Shown: positions 35,185-44,879, counted from the stretch's first letter. The stretch is DNA of 64,000 nt from JAFGHJ01 sp964525555 (GCA_964525555.1 CAZGHN010000001.1:393938-457937), one strand, 5' to 3'. Numbers and translations are program-made. Notes: generated by a model not told the origin, from the letters alone.

Positions 35185-35305
35185 TAAAATCTTTGTGGAC
35201 TTTGTGGCTTTGTGTGAGATAAAAAAGCTGACAGCTGACAGCCGACAGCTGACGGCAAAAAATCTCCGTGTTCTCTGTGTGCTCTGTGTGAGAATAATTT
35301 GGCGC
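35185..35305 (+). repeat. Intergenic mosaic upstream of rpe
   Basis: ATCTTTGTGGACTTTGTGGC (35191-35210), TTTGTGTGAGATAA, then CTGACAGCTGACAGCCGAC (35229-35247; eight-base period) and TCTCCGTGTTCTCTGTGTGC (35262-35281) with TCTGTGTGAGAATAATTTGG. It ends about ten bases before the rpe -35 box. Confidence 0.8.
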
Positions 35306-35315
35306 GGTGGGGTGC

Positions 35316-35343
35316 TTGACATATCAAAAATAATTTCTAATAT
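35316..35343 (+). promoter_or_regulatory. rpe-guaA promoter, predicted leaderless start
   Basis: TTGACA (35316-35321), 16-base spacer, TAATAT (35338-35343), then six bases and the rpe ATG at 35350. Transcription would begin at the start codon; no Shine-Dalgarno is present. Confidence 0.7.
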
Positions 35344-35349
35344 ACTCGT

Positions 35350-36000
35350 ATGAATAAAGAAATTCATGTTTCTGTCTCCATTCTTGCAGAAGACTTTTCT
35401 AAACTCGGAGAAGTATTGAAAACTATAGAAAATGCGGGAGGAGATTCAGTACATCTCGACATTCTTGACGGAGTCTTTGCACCAAATATTTCTTTCGGAC
35501 CTGTTGTTATTAAAGGAATACGAAAACTAACCAGCCTTCCTCTTCATTCACACTTAATGATACAATATCCCGAAAAATATATTGAAGATTTTATAAATGC
35601 AGGCTGTTCTCAAATATATTTCCATCTTGAATCTGAAGGTAATCCAGAAAACATTATAAAAAAAATTCACGATATGAATGCCAGATGCGGAATAGTACTC
35701 AACCCGGATACTTCTGTTTCTACTGTCGAACCTTATTTAGATAGAATCGACGCCGTTCTTTTAATGAGTGTGCATCCGGGTTTTTCGGGACAAAAATTTA
35801 TTACCGATGTTCTTACAAAAATAAAAAATTTAAGAGAGATCTCTCCGGAACTCGATATTGCAGTTGACGGAGGCGTAAATGATGAAACAATCGATCCCGT
35901 TCTCGGGTCCGGCGCAAATGTAATAATCGCGAATTCATATATTTTTTCATCTGCCGATAGGGCTAGGGCTGTAAGGAAACTCAAAGGTATAAATGAGTGA
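35350..36000 (+). CDS. rpe: Ribulose-phosphate 3-epimerase
   Basis: 216 residues, a TIM-barrel enzyme interconverting ribulose-5-phosphate and xylulose-5-phosphate. Motifs: SVSILAEDF at the N-terminus, the metal/catalytic HLDILDGVFAPN, HSHLMI, LMSVHPGFSGQKF and VDGGVNDET near the phosphate-binding end. First gene of a four-gene overlapping unit with guaA. It also connects xylulose-5-phosphate from the xyl operon to the pentose phosphate pathway. The stop overlaps the guaA start by eight bases. Confidence 0.95.
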   Translation: MNKEIHVSVSILAEDFSKLGEVLKTIENAGGDSVHLDILDGVFAPNISFGPVVIKGIRKLTSLPLHSHLMIQYPEKYIEDFINAGCSQIYFHLESEGNPENIIKKIHDMNARCGIVLNPDTSVSTVEPYLDRIDAVLLMSVHPGFSGQKFITDVLTKIKNLREISPELDIAVDGGVNDETIDPVLGSGANVIIANSYIFSSADRARAVRKLKGINE

Positions 36001-37510
36001 AAAAGTCGTAATTCTGGACTTCGGTTCTCAATATACTCACCTGATTGCCAGAAGGGTTAGAGAATTTAATGTTCACGCTCTTATACTCTCTCCCTCAATT
36101 CCTGCAAAAGAAATATCCAAGGCAAAGGGGATAATATTATCGGGAGCCCCATGGAGCGTAATAGAAAAAAATGCTCCAACACCTGATAAAGAAATATTTG
36201 ATTTAGGAATTCCAATCCTGGGTATTTGCTACGGCCTACAATTGCTCGGAAAAATCTTTGGTGGAGACGTTTTAAGTTCGAAGAAAAGAGAATACGGAAG
36301 CGCAGATTTCTTTCCTGCAAGTGATCTTCTTTTCGATGGAATAGAAGAAAAAACCACAGTCTGGATGAGTCATGGAGATAAAATAACAAAATTACCCGAA
36401 GGTTTTGGAGTTATCGGAAAAAGTAATAATTCCGAATTCGCTGCAATCAAAAAAGGAAATATCTACGGACTTCAATTTCATCCGGAAGTAACCCATACTA
36501 TCGAGGGAAAGAAAATTTTAAAGAATTTTCTCTATTCTATTTGCAAAGTAAAAGGTGACTGGACTTCTTCGTCATTTCTGGAAATTGCTCAAAACGAAAT
36601 AACAAACAAATATAAGGGAAAGGGAAAGGTTGTACTCGCCTATAGCGGAGGTGTCGATTCGACAGTATCTGCAGTTATCGCAAAAAAAATCCTAAAGGAA
36701 AATTTCGTACCGATTTTCGTAGATACAGGACTTATGCGAAAAGGTGAATCAGAAGAAATAAAAGAAATATCGAAAAAACTTAAATTAGGAGCGAAGATCG
36801 TTAATGCTCCAAATCGATTCTTAAATGCGCTTAGAGGAATAAGCGACCCGGAAGAGAAAAGAAAAATAATAGGAAGAGAATTCATAAAAGTATTCGAAGA
36901 AGAAGCAAGAGAAATAAAAGCAGAATATTTAATTCAGGGAACATTATATCCGGACAGGATCGAGAGCACTTCCGACGTAGGTCCATCCCACACAATAAAA
37001 ACCCATCATAACGTAGGAGGTCTTCCGGAAGATCTGAAATTAGAATTGATCGAACCATTAAAAGATTTCTTTAAAGATGAAGTCAGGCAGATTGCTAAAT
37101 TGTTAAATATACCGGAAAAAATCTGGAAGAGACATCCCTTCCCGGGACCCGGTCTTGCGGTAAGAATTCTTGGCGAAGTCTCTAAAGAAAGCATAGAAAT
37201 TCTGCAAGAGGCAGACCATATATTTATTAATACCCTAAAAGAGTTAAAACTATATGATTCAATATGGCAAGCATTTGCAGTATTTATACCTGTAAAGACA
37301 GTAGGGGTAATGGGAGACACCCGAACATATGCAAATCTAATAGGACTCAGAGCTGTTGTAAGCGAAGACGGAATGACCGCAGATTGGTTTCCTTTCAGAA
37401 AAGAAGACCTAGGTAAAATAGCTCGCCGAATAATGAATGAAGTTTCCGGGGTTAATAGAGTCGTATATGACGTAAGCTCTAAACCACCGGCAACTATTGA
37501 ATGGGAATAA
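35993..37510 (+). CDS. guaA: GMP synthase (glutamine-hydrolysing)
   Basis: 505 residues. Class I glutamine amidotransferase domain (about 1-190) with the nucleophile Cys in GICYGLQLLG and the His-x-Glu in LQFHPEVTH; ATP-pyrophosphatase domain (about 200-390) with the P-loop AYSGGVDSTVSA; and the C-terminal dimerisation domain ending KPPATIEWE. It converts XMP to GMP. The start lies inside rpe and the stop inside the next gene (10-base overlap), so translation of the unit is strongly coupled. Confidence 0.97.
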   Translation: MSEKVVILDFGSQYTHLIARRVREFNVHALILSPSIPAKEISKAKGIILSGAPWSVIEKNAPTPDKEIFDLGIPILGICYGLQLLGKIFGGDVLSSKKREYGSADFFPASDLLFDGIEEKTTVWMSHGDKITKLPEGFGVIGKSNNSEFAAIKKGNIYGLQFHPEVTHTIEGKKILKNFLYSICKVKGDWTSSSFLEIAQNEITNKYKGKGKVVLAYSGGVDSTVSAVIAKKILKENFVPIFVDTGLMRKGESEEIKEISKKLKLGAKIVNAPNRFLNALRGISDPEEKRKIIGREFIKVFEEEAREIKAEYLIQGTLYPDRIESTSDVGPSHTIKTHHNVGGLPEDLKLELIEPLKDFFKDEVRQIAKLLNIPEKIWKRHPFPGPGLAVRILGEVSKESIEILQEADHIFINTLKELKLYDSIWQAFAVFIPVKTVGVMGDTRTYANLIGLRAVVSEDGMTADWFPFRKEDLGKIARRIMNEVSGVNRVVYDVSSKPPATIEWE

Positions 37511-38436
37511 TTCTTCTTACATTTTCAGTTTCCGAACTTCTTTTGCCTTCAGGAATACAAATACTGAGAGACGAGAAATGCAAAATGAAACAAATTTCAT
37601 TAGGTTTTGAACTCTGTTCAACCGCAAAAATAAAACAAAATGCAAGACCATTATTCGAAAAAAGTGGTTATAATTATTTTTATCTGAAAAACACGGACTC
37701 TATTAAGTATATTGTTAATTTTGCCACATTACTCTACAATAATGAACTCTTTTCTGTAAAAAATGAAGATGGCCCAACCAATCTACTTCGCCTTGTATTA
37801 AATGATATTAACGGAAATTCTTCTCCTATTGTCAATTTAACTATAGGGATTACCGGAAGAGTAAACGAAAACGTAATAATTAATCTTGCCAGGATGATTC
37901 CCGACACAATGATTTCCGATGCTTCAACATATTACAAATTGGAAAGAGTTATCGGTAAACATATTTATCGCGGAAATGAAAACTTTATTGCGAACATTTC
38001 ACCGCCGGCTTATTCTCCCGATTTTTGCGCTTTTCTTGTCTTCCTGCGACTTATGAATAATAGAAATCTCAAAATAAAATTTTCTCCGGAAACAGCCCCT
38101 TCTCCTTTTATCATATATATTTCAGGAAACAAATTTAAAAATATTGCTATAAAACCCACATATAAAGAAGTTAATAAAGCTATTATTGAAGTATCTAATT
38201 GGATTAATGCCCTATCTTTGCAAGAAAACAGAAGTCGATTTCTGGTTCTGAGCTATTCTATGGGAGTAGAAACAAGTACTTTCAAACGCTGGCTTACAGA
38301 ACTTAAAAACATGGAATCTATAGATATCCAGAAAATATGGAAAAAATATTTATTCGACGGCTTTGTGGCCTCCCTAGATACAAACTCAATCCAGATAATA
38401 AAAAAAATCTTTCCTGAAAGCGATATCACAGAATGA
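37501..38436 (+). CDS. Degenerate M16-peptidase-like protein
   Basis: 311 residues. It looks like half of an M16 (insulinase/processing peptidase) protein. The N-terminus LPSGIQILRDEKCKMKQISL matches the first strand pair of M16 domains, VNLTIGITGRVNENVIINLA matches the strand-helix before the domain end, and the C-terminal helix region with KKYL also fits. The zinc motif HxxEH is missing, so it cannot be a canonical protease; non-catalytic M16 subunits are known. An N-terminal hydrophobic stretch could be a weak signal peptide. The start overlaps guaA by ten bases. Assignment is by pattern only. Confidence 0.5.
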   Translation: MGIILLTFSVSELLLPSGIQILRDEKCKMKQISLGFELCSTAKIKQNARPLFEKSGYNYFYLKNTDSIKYIVNFATLLYNNELFSVKNEDGPTNLLRLVLNDINGNSSPIVNLTIGITGRVNENVIINLARMIPDTMISDASTYYKLERVIGKHIYRGNENFIANISPPAYSPDFCAFLVFLRLMNNRNLKIKFSPETAPSPFIIYISGNKFKNIAIKPTYKEVNKAIIEVSNWINALSLQENRSRFLVLSYSMGVETSTFKRWLTELKNMESIDIQKIWKKYLFDGFVASLDTNSIQIIKKIFPESDITE

Positions 38437-40013
38437 AAATGAGAATAACCCAGTGGATTGTCCTGGGTCTCTTTTTACTTATTATTTTTCATCCAGTATT
38501 TCATTTCACAAAAAAGATTAATCCTTACGGGGGTTTTTTGATAGATGAAACCGAATCTATGAAAGGCGTTCAAAAAAAAGAAATAGATGAAACAATTACT
38601 TTAAAGAAATTGAGATTCGGTAAAGGCTATAAAGGAACCGATATCGGCAAAGCGTTTAAGGAGGCATCACAAAAATATCCGGACGCAAGCTTAATAATTT
38701 TATTCTCTGACGGCTCAAATACTAAAGGAAAAAATCCAATAAAAGTAGCAAGTGAACTCAAAATCCCTGTCTATTTCGTTTTACCGAAGAGCAGTAAAAT
38801 CAACACTGGCTTTATTTCGGTTTACGGACCAAGTTCAGCAATCGAAGAAGACTCAGTTAAAATTAACGTTTATTATAAAGTCCCGGAAACGGGCAGTGTC
38901 GAAATCAAGTATAATGATAAAGTAAGCAAAAAAGAAATCAGAAAAGAAGGTATATTTGATTTTTCTTTCCTTCCTTTCGCCGGCAAAAATAATATAGAAT
39001 TAAATCTCTTAATCGAGGACGATATTTTAGATAAAACCGAATATTCTATCGATGTTAAAGAAAAAAAAAGAATATTAGTCAGGAATGATATCCCGGACTG
39101 GAATTATAAATTCATAAAACGTTATTTCGAAGACAACAATTGGAAAGTCACAGATTGGGAAAAAGACAACTTTAATGAACAGGACTTGCAGAATTGCGAT
39201 ATGCTTTGCGTCTTTGGCAATCCGGAAAAATACAAAGAAGAAATCGAAAAATATATGCTTAGAGGCGGCAATGTATTTATCGGTAGCGGTACCTCACCAA
39301 ATTTGAATTTTCTACCGATCCTTGCACCTACTTTAAGCAAATATTCGGGAAACCTTCCAGAAAGTTATTATTTAAAAGCAGGAGGCACAAGAAGAGATGC
39401 AAAAGAGGTCGAAATTTCGGGAGAAAAACTTGGATATTCAATTAAATACGGAAAAGGAAAAGTTTTTCAACTGGCATATCTTGAACTATGGAAGTTAGCT
39501 CTTATGGATAAAAATAAGTATCCGGTGGATTTTTTTAAGAAACTGATGGATAATCTGACTGAAGAACTTACAACCGAAGAATTAATCATATCCTATTCGA
39601 AAAAATTACCCGAAGGAGAAGATTTTATCCTTACATTCAATAAAAATATTAAATCAAAAAAAACTTTTTTCTGGGACGGAAAAATTTTATTAGTAACAGG
39701 AGATTCAATAGTGATAAAAAATCCTCCACCTGGACCACACAGTTTCAAAATAACTTCCCCATCCGGTGTAATCGAAGATTCGGTTTTGATTGTAGAAAAA
39801 CCCGGCGATAGATTAGGAATAGACACACTAATGCTTTCAAGTATAGCAGATATTAGCGGAGGAGGAGAATGGAATAGTTCCATTAAAATGGACCATTTAC
39901 AGGTAAAACAAAGAGAAATATGGATAAATCTCCGCCATAATTGGATTTTCATCAGTTTTCTTCTCTTACTTTTGTTCTATGACTGGTTTCTATGGATGAG
40001 GAAAAGCGGGTAA
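38433..40013 (+). CDS. Membrane protein with compact VWA-like and amidotransferase-like domains
   Basis: 526 residues anchored at both ends: helix about 7-22 and helix about 503-519. Next to the first anchor lies a very short von Willebrand A-like region with a complete MIDAS set: LIDETESM (Asp38-x-Thr40-x-Ser42), GTDIG (Thr69) and FSDGSNTKG (Asp93). About 40 residues usually found between the first two motifs are missing. A beta-sandwich-like region (about 120-205) follows, then a Rossmann/glutamine-amidotransferase-like domain (about 205-375). The layout resembles Bat-type or 'glutamine amidotransferase' envelope proteins. The start overlaps the previous gene by four bases. Function unknown. 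Confidence 0.6.
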   Translation: MKMRITQWIVLGLFLLIIFHPVFHFTKKINPYGGFLIDETESMKGVQKKEIDETITLKKLRFGKGYKGTDIGKAFKEASQKYPDASLIILFSDGSNTKGKNPIKVASELKIPVYFVLPKSSKINTGFISVYGPSSAIEEDSVKINVYYKVPETGSVEIKYNDKVSKKEIRKEGIFDFSFLPFAGKNNIELNLLIEDDILDKTEYSIDVKEKKRILVRNDIPDWNYKFIKRYFEDNNWKVTDWEKDNFNEQDLQNCDMLCVFGNPEKYKEEIEKYMLRGGNVFIGSGTSPNLNFLPILAPTLSKYSGNLPESYYLKAGGTRRDAKEVEISGEKLGYSIKYGKGKVFQLAYLELWKLALMDKNKYPVDFFKKLMDNLTEELTTEELIISYSKKLPEGEDFILTFNKNIKSKKTFFWDGKILLVTGDSIVIKNPPPGPHSFKITSPSGVIEDSVLIVEKPGDRLGIDTLMLSSIADISGGGEWNSSIKMDHLQVKQREIWINLRHNWIFISFLLLLLFYDWFLWMRKSG

Positions 40014-40019
40014 AACTTA

Positions 40020-40470
40020 AGGGGTCTAGGATTCGAGAACTCGAGTAAATAATTAGGATTTGGGGGGTGGGATTTAGCAACAAAAAAGTCTTTGTGTCTT
40101 GGTGTCTTTGTGTGAGAATAATCTGGGTTGTGATGTGGGTTCTAAACAAACATAAATTTTTTCTTTTTTTAACCAGTGTGTATCCGTGTTCATCCGTGGC
40201 TAATTAATTTTTGGGGCGTTGTGGATTTTAAACAAACAAAAAATCCTGTCTAATAGATTCTTCGAATCAGCTAAATAGTTAAATTTAAGAAATCGTAGAA
40301 TAGTAAAAATATGAAGGGAGGGGGGATGCCGATTTAACCATTCAACCATTTTACCATTTGACTTGTTTTTGTATTCCAGTCTGCCGTCTGCGGTCCTCTG
40401 TCATTTGTTTTTGGCTCATGACTCACGACTCGTGACTCATGACTATTTTTGAGCCAAAACGCTCAAAAAC
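40020..40470 (+). repeat. Long intergenic mosaic upstream of GH115
   Basis: About 450 bp with no gene. Words in order: ATTCGAGAACTCGAG, AATTAGGATTTGGGGGGTGG, GATTTAGCAACAAAAAAGTC, TTTGTGTCTTGGTGTCTTTG, TGTGTATCCGTGTTCATCCG (40168-40187), a GATTCTTCGAATC palindrome (40256-40268; also at 22129-22141), TTTAACCATTCAACCATTTT, TCTGCCGTCTGCGGTCCTCTG, and ATGACTCACGACTCGTGACT (40418-40437, eight-base period). It stops at the -35 box of the next gene. Confidence 0.85.
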
Positions 40471-40475
40471 CGCCC

Positions 40476-40504
40476 TTGACTTTTATTATATAAGTATTTA
40501 CTAT
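40476..40504 (+). promoter_or_regulatory. GH115 promoter
   Basis: TTGACT (40476-40481), 17-base spacer, TACTAT (40499-40504). The ATG at 40516 follows after 11 bases, leaving a leader of only about five bases and no Shine-Dalgarno. Confidence 0.6.
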
Positions 40505-40515
40505 AGGCCGAACAA

Positions 40516-43473
40516 ATGAACTTTATAATTAAACACTATACGAAAAAATTCCATTTTTCAAAACACACCAGAGGCATGTATTTGTCCCATATAATTTTAC
40601 GCTTCGTACTATTCCTTGGTATATTAGCTATGTCCTGTTCTGCAACTGACTCATCCATAGCCACCGGATCGTACATTTCTGTTAAAAAAAGGGCAGGATT
40701 CTTTGCTCTTTCTTCTTCCGGAAAATCCGCGCCTTTGTACTTAAGCTCCGAAGACTATGCCGGAGTAATAAAGGTCGCAAAGCTTTTTCAAGCAGACATT
40801 GAAAGAGTAACTGATTCTAAAGTGGAAATATTTATCGATGAAATCCCAGCATCAAAAGAAATAGTAATAATAGGGACGCTGGGAAAAAGTAAAACAATCG
40901 ATAAATTAGTAACTAATAAAAAAATCAATGTGAAAGATATTTCGGGAAAATGGGAAACATTTATAAGACAGGCCATTGAAGACCCTCTACCCGGAATCGA
41001 TAGAGCTTTCGTTATCGCAGGAAGCGATAAGCGCGGCACAATATATGGGATGCTCGATCTATCCCAACAAATTGGTGTTTCGCCATGGTACTGGTGGGCT
41101 GATGTACCGGTAGATAAAAAGAAAAACCTTTATGTTTCGCCGATGCGATACAGCCTTGGGGAACCGGATGTCAAATACAGAGGGATATTCATAAACGACG
41201 AAGACCCCGCACTCGGAGGGTGGGTTCGAGAGAAATTCGGCGGTTTCAATTCAAAATTCTACGATAAAGTATTTGAACTCATTCTTAGAATGAAAGGAAA
41301 TTATCTCTGGCCTGCCATGTGGGGCAAAGCTTTTTATGACGACGACCCCCAAAACCCAATACTTGCAAACGAATATGGAGTTGTGATAGGAACATCTCAC
41401 CATGAACCTTTAATGAGAGCACACGTCGAATGGAGACGTTATGGTTCGGGCAGATGGAATTACGAACTAAACGAGGAGAAACTAAAGGAATTCTGGCGGG
41501 AAGGGATACGCAGAATGGATGATTTCGAGAGCATAGTAACCATAGGGATGAGGGGCGACGGTGACGAACCCATGACAGAAGGAACCGCTATAGCGCTCTT
41601 GGAGCGGATCGTAAAAGACCAGCGAGAGATTATCGAAGAAGTAACGGGAAAACCCGCTTCTGAGGTCCCGCAAGATTGGGCTCTTTATAAAGAAGTACAG
41701 GATTATTACGATAAGGGAATGACTGTTCCTGACGATGTTACATTATTACTTTGCGACGATAATTGGGGTAATGTGAGAAGGCTTCCGAAACTAGATGCGC
41801 CAAAGCGCCGAGGCGGCTACGGGATGTATTATCACTTTGACTTTGTCGGCGGTCCCAGAAGCTACAGATGGTTAAACACTAATATGATATCAAGAATATG
41901 GGAACAGATGCACCTGTCTTACGCCTACGGAGTGGAGAAAATCTGGATAGTAAATGTAGGTGATATAAAACCGATGGAATTCCCAACTCAATTTTTCCTG
42001 GACTATGCCTGGAACTTAGATAAATGGAAGGCAAAAAGGCTACCGGAATACACTAAACTTTGGGCAAAACAACAGTTTGGAGAGAAGTATGCCGATGAAA
42101 TAGCCGATATCTTAACAAAGTATACAAAATACAATTCACGGCGAAAGCCTGAATCTCTCGATTCTCTCACTTACAGCCTTATCAATTACAGAGAAGCAGA
42201 AAGAGTTGTATCTGATTACAATAAAATAGCTTATAAGTCCGAAAATATTTATCAAAAATTACCTTCGGAATATAAAGATGCCTATTACCAATTAGTATTA
42301 TTTCCAGTAAAAGCATGCGCTAACTTAGGCGAAATGTATGTTACAGTGGGAAAAAACTATTTATACGCGAAACAGGGACGTGCAGCAACAAACATCATGG
42401 CACAGGGAGTTAGGGAATTATTTTCTAACGATGCCGAGTTAACAGAATACTATCATACCAAAATGGCAAACGGGAAATGGAATCACATAATGTCACAAAC
42501 ACACATAGGTTATACCAACTGGGATAATCCCCGTAGAAATATAATGCCTGCGGTTAAAGAAATAAAGATACCGAATACCGCAGAAATGGGTGTAGCAATC
42601 GAGGGTTCAGATAAATGGTGGCCTGCCGAGAAGAAAAAAGCCATATTGCCGGAATTTGATTGTTTTAATCAGCAAAAATATTATATAGAGGTATTTAATC
42701 GCGGTAGAATTCCTTTTGATTATAAGATTTCTTGCGAAAAACCCTGGGTTGTAATATCGGATAAACAGGGTAAAATCGACAAAGAATTACGAATCTGGTT
42801 AGAAATAGACTGGAGAAAAACTCCGAAAGGCAAAAATTCAGCTTTGATTAAAATAACCGGACCCACTAACACCCAGGTTACTGTAGAGGCTATCGTTAAC
42901 AATCCTAAATCTCCCAAAGCAGAAGAAATAGAGGGCTTTGTTGAGAGTAACGGCTATGTTTCCATGGAAGCAGAGCATTACACTAGTAAGATAGAAGGCA
43001 ACAATATTAACTGGCTAATAATACCTGATTTAAGTCGAACTCTCTCAGGATTAACACCTGTTCCAGTTACAGCATCCCGACAAACTCCGGGAGGTAACAG
43101 TCCGCATTTAGAATATAAAATGTATCTTTTTAACAGCGGAAAGGTAAAAGTAAAAGCATACTTCTCCCCCACGCAAAATTTCCACAATACAGAGGGGCTT
43201 CACTACGGCATTTCATTCAACGATGAAAAACCACAAATAAGAAACGTTCATAAAAATGACACAAGACCAGACTGGATGTATCCTCCAAGCTGGAACCAGG
43301 CTGTAATGAATAATATAAAAATTATATCCTCCGAACATATAATCAAGGAACCGGGTGAACATACTCTGAAATTCTGGATGGTAGACCCCGGTCTGGTATT
43401 GCAAAAAATAGTCGTAGAGACTCGAGAAATACCATACAGTTACCTGGGCCCACCGGAAAGTTTCCACAAATAA
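40516..43473 (+). CDS. Glycoside hydrolase family 115 (xylan alpha-1,2-glucuronidase)
   Basis: 985 residues. The N-terminal export signal is followed by an LAMSC sequence that could be a lipobox, so a lipoprotein is possible. The catalytic part shows GH115 blocks: SPWYWWADVPVDKK, KYRGIFINDEDPALGG, GTSHHEPLMRAHVEW, MRGDGDEPM, YYHFDFVGGPRSYRWLNT and EKIWIVNVGDIKPMEF. A beta-rich C-terminal domain (about 800-985) is usual for the family. GH115 removes (4-O-methyl)glucuronic acid from xylan or its oligomers. Directly opposite the xylose operon, sharing a terminator. Start at 40516 follows the promoter; a second ATG at 40576 would still keep a signal peptide. Confidence 0.92.
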   Translation: MNFIIKHYTKKFHFSKHTRGMYLSHIILRFVLFLGILAMSCSATDSSIATGSYISVKKRAGFFALSSSGKSAPLYLSSEDYAGVIKVAKLFQADIERVTDSKVEIFIDEIPASKEIVIIGTLGKSKTIDKLVTNKKINVKDISGKWETFIRQAIEDPLPGIDRAFVIAGSDKRGTIYGMLDLSQQIGVSPWYWWADVPVDKKKNLYVSPMRYSLGEPDVKYRGIFINDEDPALGGWVREKFGGFNSKFYDKVFELILRMKGNYLWPAMWGKAFYDDDPQNPILANEYGVVIGTSHHEPLMRAHVEWRRYGSGRWNYELNEEKLKEFWREGIRRMDDFESIVTIGMRGDGDEPMTEGTAIALLERIVKDQREIIEEVTGKPASEVPQDWALYKEVQDYYDKGMTVPDDVTLLLCDDNWGNVRRLPKLDAPKRRGGYGMYYHFDFVGGPRSYRWLNTNMISRIWEQMHLSYAYGVEKIWIVNVGDIKPMEFPTQFFLDYAWNLDKWKAKRLPEYTKLWAKQQFGEKYADEIADILTKYTKYNSRRKPESLDSLTYSLINYREAERVVSDYNKIAYKSENIYQKLPSEYKDAYYQLVLFPVKACANLGEMYVTVGKNYLYAKQGRAATNIMAQGVRELFSNDAELTEYYHTKMANGKWNHIMSQTHIGYTNWDNPRRNIMPAVKEIKIPNTAEMGVAIEGSDKWWPAEKKKAILPEFDCFNQQKYYIEVFNRGRIPFDYKISCEKPWVVISDKQGKIDKELRIWLEIDWRKTPKGKNSALIKITGPTNTQVTVEAIVNNPKSPKAEEIEGFVESNGYVSMEAEHYTSKIEGNNINWLIIPDLSRTLSGLTPVPVTASRQTPGGNSPHLEYKMYLFNSGKVKVKAYFSPTQNFHNTEGLHYGISFNDEKPQIRNVHKNDTRPDWMYPPSWNQAVMNNIKIISSEHIIKEPGEHTLKFWMVDPGLVLQKIVVETREIPYSYLGPPESFHK

Positions 43474-43506
43474 AAAAGCTCTACAAAAATTAGTAGAGCT
43501 TTTTAT
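43473..43506. terminator. Bidirectional rho-independent terminator
   Basis: A 12-bp stem AAAAAGCTCTAC/GTAGAGCTTTTT (43473-43484 and 43493-43504), loop AAAAATTA. It lies between the convergent GH115 and xylA genes. Confidence 0.9.
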
Positions 43507-43530
43507 TTCACTAAATTCGAATCTTCTTAA

Positions 43531-44850
43531 TTAAGCAAAAAGATAGCTGTTTAATATAGTTTCAAGAAGCTCCTGTCTTCCAGACGCTTTTTTGGGTTCT
43601 CCGTTTTCAAGCGCGTATTTTTCAAGAGATTCGAAATTCTCTTTTCCGGAGACGATCGATTTCCCAATACCACTGGAATAGCTTGAATATCTTTCTTTTA
43701 CAAATTCTTCGATTTCTCCGCCTTTAATGAGAGCATCAGCAACCTTATAAGCCTTGGCAAAGGAATCCATTCCCGAAATGTGAGCGTATACAAGATCTTC
43801 TACTTCGAAAGAACTTCTTCTTACCTTGGCGTCAAAATTCAATCCGCCTCTATGAAGACCGCCGTTTTTAATTACTTCATACATAGCAAGAGTCGTAGAA
43901 TATATATCTGAAGGAAACTGATCCGTATCCCATCCAAGAAGAAGATCTCCCCTATTGGCATCGATACTTCCTAAAAGACCATTAATTCTGGCTACTCTTA
44001 AATCATGCTGGAAAGTATGCCTTGCTAAAGTCGCATGATTCGCTTCGATATTAAGCTTAAATTTATCGACAAGATCATAACTCTTCAGGAATCCAATTAC
44101 TGTCGCGGAATCAAAATCATACTGATGTTTTGTCGGCTCATGCGGTTTCGGCTCTATAAGGAACTGCGCATCGAATCCGATTTTCTCAGCATAATCACAA
44201 GCCATGTGAAGAAAACGAGCCAGATTATCAAGCTCAAGTTTCATATCGTTATTAAGAAGGGTTTCATATCCTTCTCTTCCGCCCCAGAATACATAATTCT
44301 CGGCACCAAGTTCTTTTCCCACTTCCAGAGCTTTCTTTACCTGAGCCGCGGCATAAGCAAAAACGTCCGCATACGGAGAAGTAGCCGCACCATGCATAAA
44401 TCTCGGGTGGGAGAAAAGATTAGCTGTATCCCAGAGCAGCTTTGTTTCACTCGTCTTAAAATGTTCTTTTATATGACTAACAATTATATCTAGATTTTTA
44501 TTGGTCTGGGCAAGAGTATCTCCTTCCGGTGCAATATCTCTATCGTGAAAACAAAAATAAGGCATTCCGAGAATTTCGAAAAGTTCGAAAGCCGCGTCCA
44601 TCCTTGCTTTAGCTTTATCGATCTCATCCGAAAAATCCTCCCATGGCCTACTTACTGTTGCACTACCAAAAGGATCTCCGCCTTCGCCTCGGAACGTATG
44701 CCAGTAAGCTACCGAAAACCTAAGATGATCCTTCATCTTCTTTCCGTTAATTTCCTCATCCGGATCATAGAACTTAAAGGCAAACGGATTTTTTGAACCT
44801 TTGCCTTCGAATTTTATTTTTTTAATATTGCTTAAGTATTTTTGAGCCAT
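43531..44850 (-). CDS. xylA: Xylose isomerase
   Basis: 439 residues, the length of the group II enzymes. Converts D-xylose to D-xylulose with two divalent metals. Catalytic His102 and Asp105 lie in CFHDRDIAPEG; metal ligands occur in LIEPKPHEPTKHQYD, NIEANHATLARHTFQHD and the later INGLLGSIDANRGD. Last gene of the xylB-permease-binding protein-ATPase-xylA operon, 29 bp after the ATPase gene, with its own AAAGGAG. Confidence 0.97.
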   Translation of the reverse strand: MAQKYLSNIKKIKFEGKGSKNPFAFKFYDPDEEINGKKMKDHLRFSVAYWHTFRGEGGDPFGSATVSRPWEDFSDEIDKAKARMDAAFELFEILGMPYFCFHDRDIAPEGDTLAQTNKNLDIIVSHIKEHFKTSETKLLWDTANLFSHPRFMHGAATSPYADVFAYAAAQVKKALEVGKELGAENYVFWGGREGYETLLNNDMKLELDNLARFLHMACDYAEKIGFDAQFLIEPKPHEPTKHQYDFDSATVIGFLKSYDLVDKFKLNIEANHATLARHTFQHDLRVARINGLLGSIDANRGDLLLGWDTDQFPSDIYSTTLAMYEVIKNGGLHRGGLNFDAKVRRSSFEVEDLVYAHISGMDSFAKAYKVADALIKGGEIEEFVKERYSSYSSGIGKSIVSGKENFESLEKYALENGEPKKASGRQELLETILNSYLFA

Positions 44851-44879
44851 ATTTTACTCTCCTTTAAAGTTTAATAATG

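Noticed and set aside
35104..35367. N-terminal 88-residue extension of the GNAT-YoaP gene
   Set aside because: The extension reads through the intergenic mosaic and overlaps the rpe promoter and start. A normal GNAT start with a ribosome binding site exists at 35103.
40413..40445. Possible CRISPR-like array from the ACTCAYGACT repeats
   Set aside because: Only a few degenerate eight-base repeats with no spacers and no cas genes. They belong to the mosaic words.
44035..44493. 152-residue frame antisense to xylA
   Set aside because: Shadow of a highly conserved enzyme gene. No promoter, ribosome site or recognisable domain.
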